This document shows, piece by piece, positions 46,379 through 56,291 of a stretch of DNA of 64,000 nt. The notes below the pieces were generated by a model that was not told the origin of the DNA, did no database searches, and saw only the letters and a list, made by a program, of their open reading frames with translations. Position numbers and translations under genes: made by a program. Numbering within the stretch: position 1 is the stretch's first letter; each line of letters opens with the position of its first letter. The DNA lies in contig JARBJD010000169.1 in NCBI GenBank assembly GCA_033064195.1, forward strand, positions 94,342 through 158,341. The letters run 5' to 3'. This DNA comes from Blattamonas nauphoetae (lineage: Eukaryota; Preaxostyla; Oxymonadida).

Positions 46379-48013
46379 GATCACAGTGATTGACTCGTCA
46401 CTGGAACTCAAAGACGTTGATGTTGTTCTCTCCTCAGCAGACCCCCTTTTCGTCTTCATTCACTCCAAATCATCGACAGTGACGATGAAGGAAGGATCGT
46501 TCACCAACAGAGCAGAAGGATCAGCTGTGGAAGGCGGATTGTGTGAGTGGGAGACAGGGGTGATTCAAGTGTTTAACACAGCAACGACTGTGAAGAGCAC
46601 CGTGTTCTCTCACCTCCATCAAGGAGCGATCAATTTGAAGGGAGGAAACTTGACTGTACAAGGAACCATCTTCACCAACAACACCCAGAAATCCTCCTCG
46701 TTCCCATCAGCTCGTCGCAACATCCGCTGCTCGGAAGGAGGGGAAATTGAGATTGGCAGTCTGAGTGCAGGTGATGGAACGAAGGATCATCCTCATCTTT
46801 GGCTGTCACACGAGAACTGTCATTTGAAAGGAGATGATGTGAACATTGCCTCTCCTTTCTTCATCCCAACACTCAACACCACTTCATCGAAAGCCACATT
46901 CGAGAAGAAATCGTCCACACACACCTTCGACCTGATTGGTTCGACATTCGTATCTTGTGGATTGTTCCTGGAAGTGTTTGAGAAATCTGAATATATTGAC
47001 AGAAATGGAAAATACACCCGCGAACTGACAGAATCGTCCACTCTCTCGTTCACCGACACGGCCATCAAACTCACAATTCCGCAGAAAGAGATTGCAGCAT
47101 CTGTCTCAGTGGAGTCAGAATGGCATGTTTGCCTGGTTTTTGGTGATGGAAGTCGGCCAGAATCGTTTCGAGTGAAATTGAGTGGATCGGATGAACGAAA
47201 AGCATTGACGAAGCAAGCAATGAAGTGGGTTATTCCTGTCATCTGTGCGAGTGTCGTTCGCAAAAGAAAAAGAAGGAAAACTCGCTTCTTGACAAGACAG
47301 AAGAGCTCGACACTCTCCCTCCAGAAAAGATCGAAGACTTGGAAAATTTGGCCTTTCCTGCATCTTCGACTGCCTGGATGCCCGACACTGACGAAGGGTT
47401 GGTGTTAAATGGGGCAGATGCAGGTGAAACAAAGCCTGTCGAGCCTCAGACACTTGGAGGCGGGCACTTTGAGATGAAGGTGGAAGGAGTGCGGGCAGAT
47501 GTGGGAGTGGCAGTTGTGACGATCAACAGGCGAGACACGCTTTACAACCGACTTCACATGAACGGAAGGAAATTGGTAGACAAGAAGACGCTTGCACAAG
47601 CGCTGGCTCGCTCTCTGGCTCGGCTGAGTGAGATGAACGCGGATGTGACACTTTTGGGAAGATTGTCGTCACATTTTGTGATCCTTGGGCCGAACGACGA
47701 GATCCACCTTGATCTGAAGGAAGCACGGGATGTGAACGAGATCGATGTTGTGAACGGCCAGCGAATGGTTCCAGCAACAATCGCGTTGAACAGAGGGAAG
47801 ATTCAAGAAACTGAGGAAAACACATCCCAATTCACTAAACCAGCCACCCAACCTTCGCAGGGGGAAGGGTTCGAGCTGCTTCGATGGAGGGCTCCAAAAC
47901 ATATTTTTTGCCTAATTAACAGTTACAGGCTTAAAGAGATACCGGACGATAAATTAAGCGGATTTTGTTTTGATCGCGCTCGAGAGGACCCTTTTTTCAT
48001 CAGCCAAATTTGA
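46379..48013 (+). pseudogene. Large surface-protein gene, segment 4 (beta-helix, membrane anchor remnant, kinase-like tail)
   Basis: Resumes in frame with segment 3. Beta-helix coils (GAINLKGGNLTVQGTIF) run to about 47.2 kb. VIPVICASVV at 47.23 kb looks like the start of a membrane helix that is now cut short into basic residues (KRKRRK), with a frameshift here. The next frame reads as a kinase-like cytoplasmic tail: NRRDTLYNRLHMNGRKLVD, LGRLSSHFVIL, then FELLRWRAPK, the RWRAPE motif of the kinase activation loop. The catalytic loop HRD is not present, so this would be a pseudokinase-like domain. Homology stops at about 47897 (end of RWRAPK) and unrelated AT-rich DNA follows to TGA 48013. Confidence 0.55.
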
Positions 48014-48981
48014 CACACTTTTTGTAACAATACACGTCATAAAACCAATAAGTGGTGTAAAACGCTAAAAAATAACGGATACATGAGCAAAAAGTGAAAT
48101 AAATGCACAAATCATTCAAAAAACCATGAAAGGAATCTCAGTGCTCAATCGCTCGAGACGAGTAGTATCGCCTTGGAATAATCTGAACATGTCAGGATGG
48201 TTTGTTTGGTGTCAATTTGTGAAGGAATATCAGTTTTGAAGGATAGTATCTAAAAGGGAGGATGAACAGAAAACACGTGTTGATCCCAGGACGAGACGAA
48301 CAATATCATCTGAACAAAACTCAAAAAATGAAGGAGAATATCTGAAAATATCAGATTATGACTTTAATCAGTGAGATGACAAGTCTCGAAGTTGTCTGGA
48401 AGACTGTTGAAAATCGACATTGGAGAGAGAAGATGAAAAAGAATGAGCAATGGACACTATGTTGGTTCACATCAAAAGAAGTGTTCCAACACTGATCTTA
48501 CGCGAATGAGAAGTTGTGTCCAAGAATTGGCGAAGAGGGGTCACCGCCAGCTGAAATCTGAATGAAAAGAGTGGATGAATCGGTGAATGAATGCACAAAA
48601 CCTTCAGTGTGTTGATTGAAGGGGTATATGTCGACTATGGGAATGGTTCGGCAAATCTCCAGACAAATACCAAAATATGACGCCAGCAACTTTTGAACAA
48701 TAATCACCCAGATCCATCTCTCGAATTAATTCCTGAAGACGAGCACAACTCTGTTCAGTTACATTTCACTTGATCCCGAAGTCTTTGTTTTCATATCGTT
48801 CTTCACGTTCTTCCAACAATCTTTCGTTTCCATTCAGAGAGTCTCGTCGTTCTTTTTTGGAATCAATGTCGAAAAGATCCTCCCATAGAGCTCACCACAC
48901 GGGGACGGAGTCTTTCACTCTTTGAATACTGTTTGAAGTCCAAAAGGGGCTACGAAGAGAGTTGGATTATTCCCATTATTT
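48014..48981. other. No supported gene
   Basis: AT-rich, with short ORFs only (minus 48498-48707 is the longest and shows no motif). The abrupt loss of coding homology at 47.9 kb suggests an insertion or deletion breakpoint. The right part (48.75-48.98 kb) is probably the promoter of the next gene. Confidence 0.35.
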
Positions 48982-50511
48982 TTGCTTTTGGTCATTCGTC
49001 AACCGATGATTCGTTGGGGATTGTGTCTACTTGTCATTCTGACTGCCTCCCCAAGGTCATTGTCACTGTCCCCATTTCCGCCTTTTCACTCGCATTTCGA
49101 TCACAATCAGAGTTGCACCATCTTTATCGACAAACAGCTCATTCTACAACACAGTCCAGTCTATGCGAACACAAATGTTTCCATTTCAGGAGTTCCAATC
49201 AGGCCAGCTTTGAATCTTGAAGAAAGAGGATTCTTCAGGGTTCTGAACTCTTCGTTCTCTTTGTCCTCATTATCTCTGCGGCCAACCCACCTTCTTGCCC
49301 AGATCGCGAGCTCCTTCTGCTCTCTTTCGAAATGTGATCTTCATGTCTCTACTACACCACCATTTCTTGCAGTCTCGAGTGAGATCACCTTGAAAAGTAT
49401 CACCTTTGAAAGTAAATCCAACACAATTAACAGTCTTGTGACAAGCGAAAGCCTCAAGAATGACATCCTTTTCCTTTCAAGCTCACTGTTGAACATGGCA
49501 CTGATGCCTGGAGACTCTTTTTTTGGAGGCAACAAAACCGACTCTCGTCTTTGTTCAGCCACAGTCTGGAATGTGACCCAATCCTCTCTCACTTCCTCTA
49601 TCCCTCATTGTGGTGCAGATCGCACGTTGATTCTGGGATCAAAGTTCAGCTATGTCTCGAACGGAATCGATGGAACAATTGTGCGTCGATTTTGTCATAC
49701 CACACGTTTTCTCGCTCAGAACACAACATTTTTGAATGGATTGTATGAAGAAATGAAATTTAAAACTCCACAGTTGCTGTCAGACATCTCGAATACCTTC
49801 ATCAAATGCGTCTTCAATTGTTGCACATCCTCATCCAACGGAGGAAGCTTGTCGGCATCCTACACCGTCCTCCCATCATCCATTGACCTCACTCTGAAGG
49901 ACTGCATCTTTGAATCGTCGAAGTCTGACCAAAACGGTGGGGCCATCGCTGTCATTCTCGACGGGTCGAACACCGAGGAATGTCGCCTCACTGTGGATAT
50001 AGAAACGTGCCACTTCTCGAATACCATAGCTCGTACGGGGGAAGGTGGATCTATCTTTTTCAACGTTCACGGAGACTCAGAATGCAATGGGTCGTTCAAG
50101 ATTCACAATTTGTCAGAATTCAGCGATTGTAACTCGAATGTGGGTGGATGCATCCGCTCATCAATCTCTTCCAAACAACAAATTTCCTTTCTCTTGGACA
50201 ATTGCATCATCCTCTCATCCACAGCTGAGACGGGAGGAGGAATAGCCCATGAAGTCCTTCTCTCATCGAAATCTTCCTTTACAATCGAAAACTCGTACAT
50301 CTATGGCTGTTATTCCTCTTGTGGAGGCTCTCTTCTTTTCTTCATCCACGAATACCTCGCAATATCCATCGCTCGCACTCAATTCCTCTTTTCGACTTCA
50401 ACCAGGTCTGGTGGATGTATTGCAATTACTCGACACAAATCCTCTCCGAATTTGCCTTTTTCTGTGTTTCTATCAGATCTTGAGATTGAGGAATCCACCT
50501 TAGTAGTATAG
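48982..50511 (+). CDS. Secreted beta-helix surface protein, C-terminally truncated
   Basis: A 509-codon ORF without interruption. It has a signal peptide (likely start ATG 49006; WGLCLLVILTASPRSLSLS), a serine-rich N-terminal module, then regular right-handed beta-helix coils with NGGSLSASYTV, NGGAIAVILDGS, GEGGSIFFNVHG, VGGCIRSSIS, TGGGIAHEV and RSGGCIAIT, each followed by a cysteine-containing strand. It stops after DLEIEESTLVV, without the Ig-like repeats, membrane helix or kinase-like tail of the relative at 34-48 kb. Either a short secreted form or a gene cut by the DNA beyond 50.5 kb, where the virus-like region begins. Confidence 0.6.
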   Translation: MLLVIRQPMIRWGLCLLVILTASPRSLSLSPFPPFHSHFDHNQSCTIFIDKQLILQHSPVYANTNVSISGVPIRPALNLEERGFFRVLNSSFSLSSLSLRPTHLLAQIASSFCSLSKCDLHVSTTPPFLAVSSEITLKSITFESKSNTINSLVTSESLKNDILFLSSSLLNMALMPGDSFFGGNKTDSRLCSATVWNVTQSSLTSSIPHCGADRTLILGSKFSYVSNGIDGTIVRRFCHTTRFLAQNTTFLNGLYEEMKFKTPQLLSDISNTFIKCVFNCCTSSSNGGSLSASYTVLPSSIDLTLKDCIFESSKSDQNGGAIAVILDGSNTEECRLTVDIETCHFSNTIARTGEGGSIFFNVHGDSECNGSFKIHNLSEFSDCNSNVGGCIRSSISSKQQISFLLDNCIILSSTAETGGGIAHEVLLSSKSSFTIENSYIYGCYSSCGGSLLFFIHEYLAISIARTQFLFSTSTRSGGCIAITRHKSSPNLPFSVFLSDLEIEESTLVV

Positions 50512-50884
50512 AAGGCGAAAGTAGAACCACATTGGCAGAGACACCACTTCTATAGCTTTTTCTCCATGCCGATTGACAATTCAGAAAATACTTGAAGTAA
50601 AAGTCATTTTCATTTCAGAAAGTTGTCAAACTTAGAGAAATATTCTCTTCCAGAGTTCAGTTACTTCATACTTTCAAGTTGAAGCAAAATTTCGAAAATT
50701 TTCAAAAATGCAAAAACCTTGATTTTGGCGGAAGCTGGTGTATTTTTTCAAGGTTCCGAAGGTTGCGACCCTTCTCATCGGTCCCTTTTAGACCGGCATC
50801 GGAACTCATTTTTCTCGGTTTGAGTTCCGGGAGACGTACGTTGGTCTTGCCAAGGGCCTAGACCATGCCAAAGGGCAGTGATAT

Positions 50885-50985
50885 GTGAAATTAAATGCTT
50901 CCGCCAGGAATTGAACCTAGGACCTTCAGCTTAGTAGTAGTAGTGCGTGCACTCACCATTACCACTAAACTATCCGGTCCTGAAA
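50885..50985 (-). tRNA. tRNA-like sequence with A and B boxes (probably degenerate)
   Basis: On minus: A-box-like TAGTTTAGTGGTAA and B box GGTTCAATTCC, with a well-formed T arm (CTAGG/CCTGG). The acceptor ends do not pair, and the middle holds extra sequence with ACTACTACTACT. It could be a pseudo-tRNA, a tRNA-derived SINE or an intron-containing tRNA. It lies near the left edge of the virus-like region. Confidence 0.35.
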
Positions 50986-51084
50986 TTATCCCGGAAAATC
51001 AGAAACTTTATACCCGAAAAAAAAGACACTATAGCAGATTCAAAATTTGAAAACTTTGTCAATAAATTCAATATATAGCAAAAA

Positions 51085-51308
51085 TGCTCCCGTGAAAAAG
51101 TCATGCTTTTTAACGAGGGTAACAAGTGGCCAAGAATTAAGATCTAGCAGATCGCTCCCGTGAAAAAGGCATGCTTTTTAACGGGGGTAAAAAGTTAAAA
51201 AGGAAAATCTAACTTATTTTGAAAAAGCGCTGACAAGAAAAAGTCGTGCTTTTTAACGGGGGTAAAAAAGTCGTTCCCGTGATAAATCCATGCTTTTTAA
51301 CGAGGGGA
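51085..51308. repeat. Four copies of a hairpin-forming 38-bp repeat
   Basis: Units at about 51085-51122, 51153-51190, 51228-51268 and 51270-51308 share CCCGTGAAAAAG...ATGCTTTTTAACG.GGG. The halves are inverted (CCCGT.AAAAAG against CTTTTTAACGAGGG), so each can fold into a stem of about 12-14 bp. The changes between copies often keep the pairing. Confidence 0.7.
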
Positions 51309-51387
51309 GATAGGTAGACGATAAAAGGAATATATAGCAGATCTGAACATTCGAGGTATAAGGCACAGGTCGAAACTAACATTTTCA

Positions 51388-51466
51388 GGAGCTAGTAGCT
51401 CAGTGGGTATGTTCCAGTGTCCACCCGTTTCTAGGGGTGGTTCGATTCAGGCGAGGGGCAATCTTA
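51388..51466 (+). tRNA. tRNA-like sequence (degenerate)
   Basis: A-box-like TAGCTCAGTGGGTA and B-box-like GGTTCGATTC. A strong internal stem (CCACCC/GGGTGG) replaces the normal anticodon and T arms, so it is not a standard tRNA. No T-run follows closely. Confidence 0.3.
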
Positions 51467-51645
51467 ATTTCAAAAAATGAAAAGTTTCAAAATGCCAAAA
51501 CAATTTCAAAAATTTAAAAAAATCAAAAATTCAAAAAAATTTCAAAAAAAATACTTAGGAAAATTTCAAAAATTCAAAAATTCAAAAAATTCAAAAAATT
51601 CAAAAATTCAAAAATTCAAAAATTCAAAAATTCAAAATTTCCAAA
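51467..51645. repeat. AAAATTTC/AAAATTC low-complexity tract
   Basis: Nearly pure repetition of CAAAAATT and CAAAAAATT phrases, with a period drifting between 8 and 10 bp. No gene. Confidence 0.8.
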
Positions 51646-52436
51646 AAAGTTGAAGTATGATACCTCGACGTAATTTCCCTTGATACTCAGGCAAAATGGT
51701 GCCCTCGTGGCTAATGCGTAGAACGAATTGAAGGTTGGATTGGAGCGGGACGAGCTGGGAGGCTGTCCCCGGGGGTTCACTGTGGGCATCACTTGAATGT
51801 GACCGTAAATCATGCCCCCCCAATACCTTAGCCCTTCAAGGAATTCGCCAGCAGTAGTCATTGAGTAGGATCATGATAGAGTGATCCCCAAAGGAGTATC
51901 GGGTTGTCCTACGGTACAATCATACAAAGACTTGAAAAAGGAAATGATGAACGATTGAACGATGAAGGCTTGAATGATTGAATTTCAAGTTGAAAAATGA
52001 TACCTCGACGTGATTTCCCTTGATGCTCAGGCAAAATGGTGCCCTCGTGACTAATGCGTAGAACGAATTGAAGGTTGAATTGGAGACGGTGGATTTCTAG
52101 GAATCCGCCCCGGGGTTCATGTTGGCTTCAGATTCTCGACAGAGAGTTTGACCGTAAATCATGCCCACCCAAGACTTAACCCTTCAAGGAATTCGCCAGC
52201 AGTAGTCATTGAGTATGATCATGATAGAATGATCCCCAAAGGAGTATCGGGTTGTCTCATGGTACAATCATACAAACTTGAATGAATGATTGAATGATTG
52301 AAAAAATCAATTGAATGAATGAATGAAAAAATGAAACTTGGAAGAAAGAAACAAAAAAGAAAGAAGCAAGATGAAAGCTGGCACAACAAGGAACAAAAAA
52401 TAAAAAGTTCTCAACACTTCACTTCACAATTCATTT

Positions 52437-52469
52437 TTATTTTTTTGATTGTTTAATTTGTATTAAATG
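52437..52469 (+). promoter_or_regulatory. T-rich virus-type promoter ending TTAAATG
   Basis: Contains TTTTTATTTTTTTG then ATTAAATG at the start codon, the plus-strand version of the motif before the minus-strand structural genes. Confidence 0.55.
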
Positions 52470-52814
52470 ACAACAGTGAATACTACATATGTCTCGCAAA
52501 AGACTTCGAACCCTTCAAAGGGGAGCGAAAAACGTCGAACAGAAGCCAAGCAAGCTTTGATTCAGTCAATGAAAGAAGAGAACTGTGAACTTGTCTCTGA
52601 GTATGTCAGACACAATATCCCAGTCATCTATGTTCATGAAGGTGTTGAGTGGAGGATAAAACCAAAGTTGTGGAATCAAGGAAACAGACCACACATGTCA
52701 CAACGTCGACACTACACTCAATCGTTTGTGGAAAATGAACTGAGGAAGTACAACTGTGAGCTCGTTGGTGAGTACAAGCAGGTTCCTTTTCTTTCAGAGA
52801 AGAATTTGGGATGA
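52467..52814 (+). CDS. Two-repeat small protein of the virus-like element
   Basis: 115 residues with two related units: NCELVSEYVRHNIPVIYVHEGVEWRI and NCELVGEYKQVPF, the second cut short by the stop. The pattern (CELVSEY....P..Y.HEG.EWRI.P..W..G) resembles DNA-binding repeats that accompany phage and giant-virus mobile endonucleases, but the usual CPxC cysteines are missing. Preceded by the element's promoter motif. Probably truncated. Confidence 0.4.
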   Translation: MTTVNTTYVSQKTSNPSKGSEKRRTEAKQALIQSMKEENCELVSEYVRHNIPVIYVHEGVEWRIKPKLWNQGNRPHMSQRRHYTQSFVENELRKYNCELVGEYKQVPFLSEKNLG

Positions 52815-53237
52815 TTTGGGTGTTCACACAATTTACGCTGATTTTTTTTTATTTTAATTTTTTATTTTGCATTTGAAGAGTAGGTCCAGTTAGTGCAAGT
52901 GTGAGACCTCGACGTAACGTTCCAAGATACTCAGGCAAAATGGTGCCCTCGTGACTGATGCGTAGAACGAATTGAAGGTTGGATTGGAGACGGATGATCG
53001 AAAGATTGTCCCCGGGGTTCATGTTGGCTTCAGATTCTTTACCAAGGATTTGACCATAAATCATGCCCACCCAAGACTTATCCCTTCAAGGAATTCGCTA
53101 TTCTCTGTGAGAGCGTAGCAGTCATTGAGAAGGATTGAGATAGATCGTCCCCAAAGGGGTATCGGGGTGTCCATAGGAAACTTACACGAACATGAACAGG
53201 AACTACTCAACGGCTATTTTTGTCTTTTTTAATTTCA

Positions 53238-54116
53238 ATGAAAGAGAAAATAAAAATGACTCGACAAAAATACAATTCACAAATGATAGAGAAAATGATT
53301 GATAACAATCTTGCGTCAACCATTGAGAATTCGTCAGTGATTAACTCACTTCAGAAGACAACAGAAGCACACAAGACAGCGATATCTTCAATACAGAGAG
53401 TGGTGAGCACAAATGGATCGATCACGACACCAAAAATTGGAGGATTGATCAACGTGAATGGAGCGAAGTGGAATATATCAGAAGGATCACTTCCAAAGTA
53501 TCCTGGAACATATCCATCATCAACATTCTCGTCAGGAATATCAATATCACAATCACTTGCAGAAACTTCAGGAATTCAGTTCAATGGTGATGGCATCGTA
53601 ATGTGGTCTCCGTGTGACAAACCAGCATTGTATTACTACGATGAGGACACAGGTTCAGGAGTGTTTTCAATATCCACAACAGGAAGTTTTTCTCAACTGT
53701 CAGACAGAAGAGTCAAAAGAAATATTGAACCATACCCTGATGTTCTTGAGCAATTGAATAAAGTCGAAATCGTACGCTACCAATTCAACACATTCGACTC
53801 GAAGATCAACAAAGTCACAAAACAAATTGAGAATGAGACGGATGAAGAACACTTGAAGAACTGCAAAGAGAAATGTGAATGTCTGAAGAAGGAAAGTGAG
53901 AAGAAACACATTGGAGTGATTGCTCAACAGATCCAAGAGATCTTTCCTGAAGTCGTGAATGATTCGAATCCAGACTGTCTTCAAGTTGATTATGCTGAAC
54001 TCTCTTGCTTCTGTATCAAAGCCATTCAGGAATTATGTTCTATTGTCGGACATCAACAGTCAATCATCAATGAACTGATCCAAAAATATCATTCACTGAT
54101 CAATATTCCAACATGA
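53238..54116 (+). CDS. Fibre or spike protein with S74-type intramolecular chaperone
   Basis: About 292 residues. The N-terminal third is low-complexity and helical, followed by a beta-rich stalk-like part (TPKIGGLINVNGAKW...ISISQSLAETSGIQFNG). The C-terminal 130 residues form a Peptidase_S74 / endosialidase chaperone domain: SDRRVKRNIEPY holds the serine and lysine of the self-cleavage dyad, then KKHIGVIAQQIQEIFPEVV and VDYAELSCFCIKAIQEL complete the signature. Such domains trimerise tail or head fibres and then cut themselves off. Start chosen at ATG 53238 after a T-rich leader. Ends convergent with the next gene, overlapping it by 17 bp. Confidence 0.75.
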   Translation: MKEKIKMTRQKYNSQMIEKMIDNNLASTIENSSVINSLQKTTEAHKTAISSIQRVVSTNGSITTPKIGGLINVNGAKWNISEGSLPKYPGTYPSSTFSSGISISQSLAETSGIQFNGDGIVMWSPCDKPALYYYDEDTGSGVFSISTTGSFSQLSDRRVKRNIEPYPDVLEQLNKVEIVRYQFNTFDSKINKVTKQIENETDEEHLKNCKEKCECLKKESEKKHIGVIAQQIQEIFPEVVNDSNPDCLQVDYAELSCFCIKAIQELCSIVGHQQSIINELIQKYHSLINIPT

Positions 54117-54510
54117 GATCAACCAGAAACTCATAATACTCCTTGCTTATTTTTCCATTGACTGTCTCGGTTGTTTCCATCTCGGTAGATTCACCAGAAC
54201 TGTCTTTGAACCAGATCTTCACAATTGATTGTCGAGTGCTTAATTCCCACTTCTTTCGCTTCGCAATCTGTTCGTTACAGAAGGCAACATATGAATCATT
54301 GTGTGCGTCAGTTTGAATCCAATCACCATGGATTGTGATGTGCTGAGGAATATCTTTTGAAATGACTGTCGATGCATCACTAATCTCTTCTTTCACATGA
54401 ATGAGTTTGCAGTCGAGGAAGTAGATGTATTTTTGTTTTCTGGAATTGGTAAAATCAGGAGGGAGTTGAGCAGTGTGAGAATTCTGAATTGAGAAATATC
54501 GCTTCACCAT
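54100..54510 (-). CDS. Small structural-type protein of unknown family
   Basis: An intact 136-residue protein directly downstream of capsid-like gene 1 on the same strand, with its own promoter motif and CATAAATGGTG at the start. It is beta-rich with alternating hydrophobics (YIYFLDCKLIHV, HITIHGDWIQ, SIVKIWFKDSSG). The position next to capsid genes suggests a minor capsid or penton-like single jelly roll; this is inference. It overlaps the fibre gene's 3' end on the opposite strand. Confidence 0.5.
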   Translation of the reverse strand: MVKRYFSIQNSHTAQLPPDFTNSRKQKYIYFLDCKLIHVKEEISDASTVISKDIPQHITIHGDWIQTDAHNDSYVAFCNEQIAKRKKWELSTRQSIVKIWFKDSSGESTEMETTETVNGKISKEYYEFLVDLMLEY

Positions 54511-54537
54511 TTATGTTTTCTACAAAAATAAAATATC
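54511..54537 (-). promoter_or_regulatory. Promoter motif before 54510 gene
   Basis: On minus, ATATTTTATTTTTGTAG lies 12 bp or so upstream of CATAAATG. A member of the T-rich plus TAAATG set. Confidence 0.6.
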
Positions 54538-54550
54538 ATTTTTCATTCTT

Positions 54551-56240
54551 CTAATATCCTCTCTTCACTTCTTCGAATGCTTCTTGGAGTCGACGATCAA
54601 TGACATATCGCACTCGTGGTTGTCCATTCTCAATCCAGAACAACCAATATGTTGCTTGATGTAGTGCTAGAATTGGAGGAGGAGGTCCATCTTTGGTTGA
54701 TGTGAAATATGGATCCAGTTCACCCTGATTGATTGGTGTTCCTCTGTAGACAATATTCACTGATTCTGCTGTTGAAATACCTTCTTCTCCACCAGAAATT
54801 TCACTTCGATCGGTTGGAACCATAAATGTGAAACAAGTTGCATCCGTTACTGGTTTTGTTCTCTTATATTCCTTTGCTTTATAGTCAAACATTCGAGTTG
54901 AACAAATTGAATTCTCAAACTCTTCTGTTGCGGAACAACCAATGAAATCACCATTCACCATCATCATTTGATAGAACTCTGGTGATATTGTTGACATTGG
55001 GAAATTGGGAAAGTTTGAACCAAGCATTTCGAATTGACCAATATAGTGAGGATTTCTGAAGACTGTACATTCGATTGGTCTTTCAGGGAATAAGCACATA
55101 AGATTCATGAGATTGTTGAGTTTGATACTGATGTTTGATCTTACTCCCATGGCGTTCGCTTTTGTTTGGAATGATTGTGTGTCAATTCTTTCTGCTTTCA
55201 TGACATACAGAGTCTTCGAATATGTGTTGAAGAGGGATTGTTTTGTTGCATCAGTGATTTGATATCCGTAACAAATTGTTGAGACTTTGTCAACTGATGA
55301 AGAAGTAACAGAGCAAGTGAAACTTATGGCTCCAACCTCAGCGACTGTACTGGCGGGTGGAGCATAACTCCTTTTATTGTAAGCTTTCAGTACTGGATTT
55401 TCTATCTGTGTAAATTCCTGTGTTACTGGAGAAAAGTCCCCATCAGACATCAAGAGCATGTTGGTTTGATCCGACATACTTGTCAAGTCTTTATCTGGAA
55501 ACAATTCACGGCAACCTTGTGAAGATTTTCGAATGACAGTCGAATGTTGAATTGGACAATACACAAGTGAATCAGTTGTCAAGTGAAATCTTAAACGTAA
55601 ATTACCAAAGATTGAATTGGGATATTGATCAAATGTACTCAATGGAAGTAGATTCACAAATGGAATAACCAAAGGAATTGTCTTTGTGAGTTTATTTGTG
55701 GATTTATTGACGGGAACATAGTAGAATCCGCACACACTCTGATCCATTCTCTGAACATTTTCCCAAAGACTGTAGCAGTGCTTCATATTGTTTTTCTCTT
55801 CGTACGACTTGAATGTGTGATACAGAAATGATTCGTGAACATGATTATTCTGAAGTGAATTGTCAATAATGTTTCCATGACTGTCGACGAGTCTCATGTC
55901 TCGAATTGCATCTGAGGATGATTTGTATCCGACGAATATTCCAGATAGTCCGACGTACTCTCCTGTTTCACTACTCGTATATGAATATGGAACAGTAATC
56001 GTGAGATCAATTCGCAAATGACTCTTCATAAATTCAGTAACATCATGACCGTCATAGCACAATGGAACTTCAATCTCATCTCCGATTCTGCATGGCATTG
56101 GAGGATTTGTAGGATGCACTTCTTGGATGGAGTAGATGTGAGGGTTCTGAATCCCACTGTTTCGGCAGATATGATTGCACTTCGATTTGCTCAATTAATG
56201 TCGATGTTGGTTTGGATTGATTTGATCTGATACTTCTCAT
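54551..56240 (-). CDS. Capsid-like protein 1 (probable double jelly-roll major capsid)
   Basis: A reading frame of 547 codons, beta-rich throughout. N-terminal half: GDEIEVPLCYDGHDVTEF, LRIDLTITVPY, IFVGYKSSSDAIRDMRLVDS and SIFGNLRLRFHLTTDSLVYCPI. C-terminal half: FYQMMMVNGDF and PPPPILALHQATYWLFW. It is a clear paralogue of the 56.3-58.15 kb gene (FVGxKxSxxxxRxxxxxxxxxxI; FGxLxLxxxxxxxxxxCPxxxxxxxK). Size and two-part beta layout fit double jelly-roll capsids of Polinton-like viruses, but I cannot name the closest group. The promoter motif places the start at ATG 56240, out of frame with the body; a one-base shift near 56194 is implied. Confidence 0.55.
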
Positions 56241-56262
56241 TTATAGAAAAATAAAAATACAA
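56241..56262 (-). promoter_or_regulatory. Promoter motif before capsid-like gene 1
   Basis: On minus, TATTTTTATTTTTCTATAAATG ends in the start codon (56240), a near-consensus copy. Confidence 0.65.
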
Positions 56263-56291
56263 TATCAATAATTTCTTTTACTGTTTTGTCT

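Larger units (their letters stand above)
51655..53195. repeat. Three dispersed copies of a block of about 270 bp
   Basis: Copies at about 51655-51925, 51995-52272 and 52895-53190, all in one orientation. Shared landmarks in order are ACCTCGACGTAA, CTCAGGCAAAATGGTGCCCT, GCGTAGAACGAATTGAAGG, a CCCCGGGG core, TGACC(G/A)TAAATCATGCCC, CCTTCAAGGAATTCGC, TCATTGAG and CCCCAAAGG.GTATCGGG. Reading frames are not conserved between copies, but the landmarks are, which suggests a non-coding or RNA-level role. They flank the small gene at 52467. Confidence 0.7.

Noticed and set aside
51061-51310. CRISPR-like array
   Set aside because: Only four units with irregular spacing and no cas genes, in eukaryotic-type DNA; hairpin repeats are a better description.
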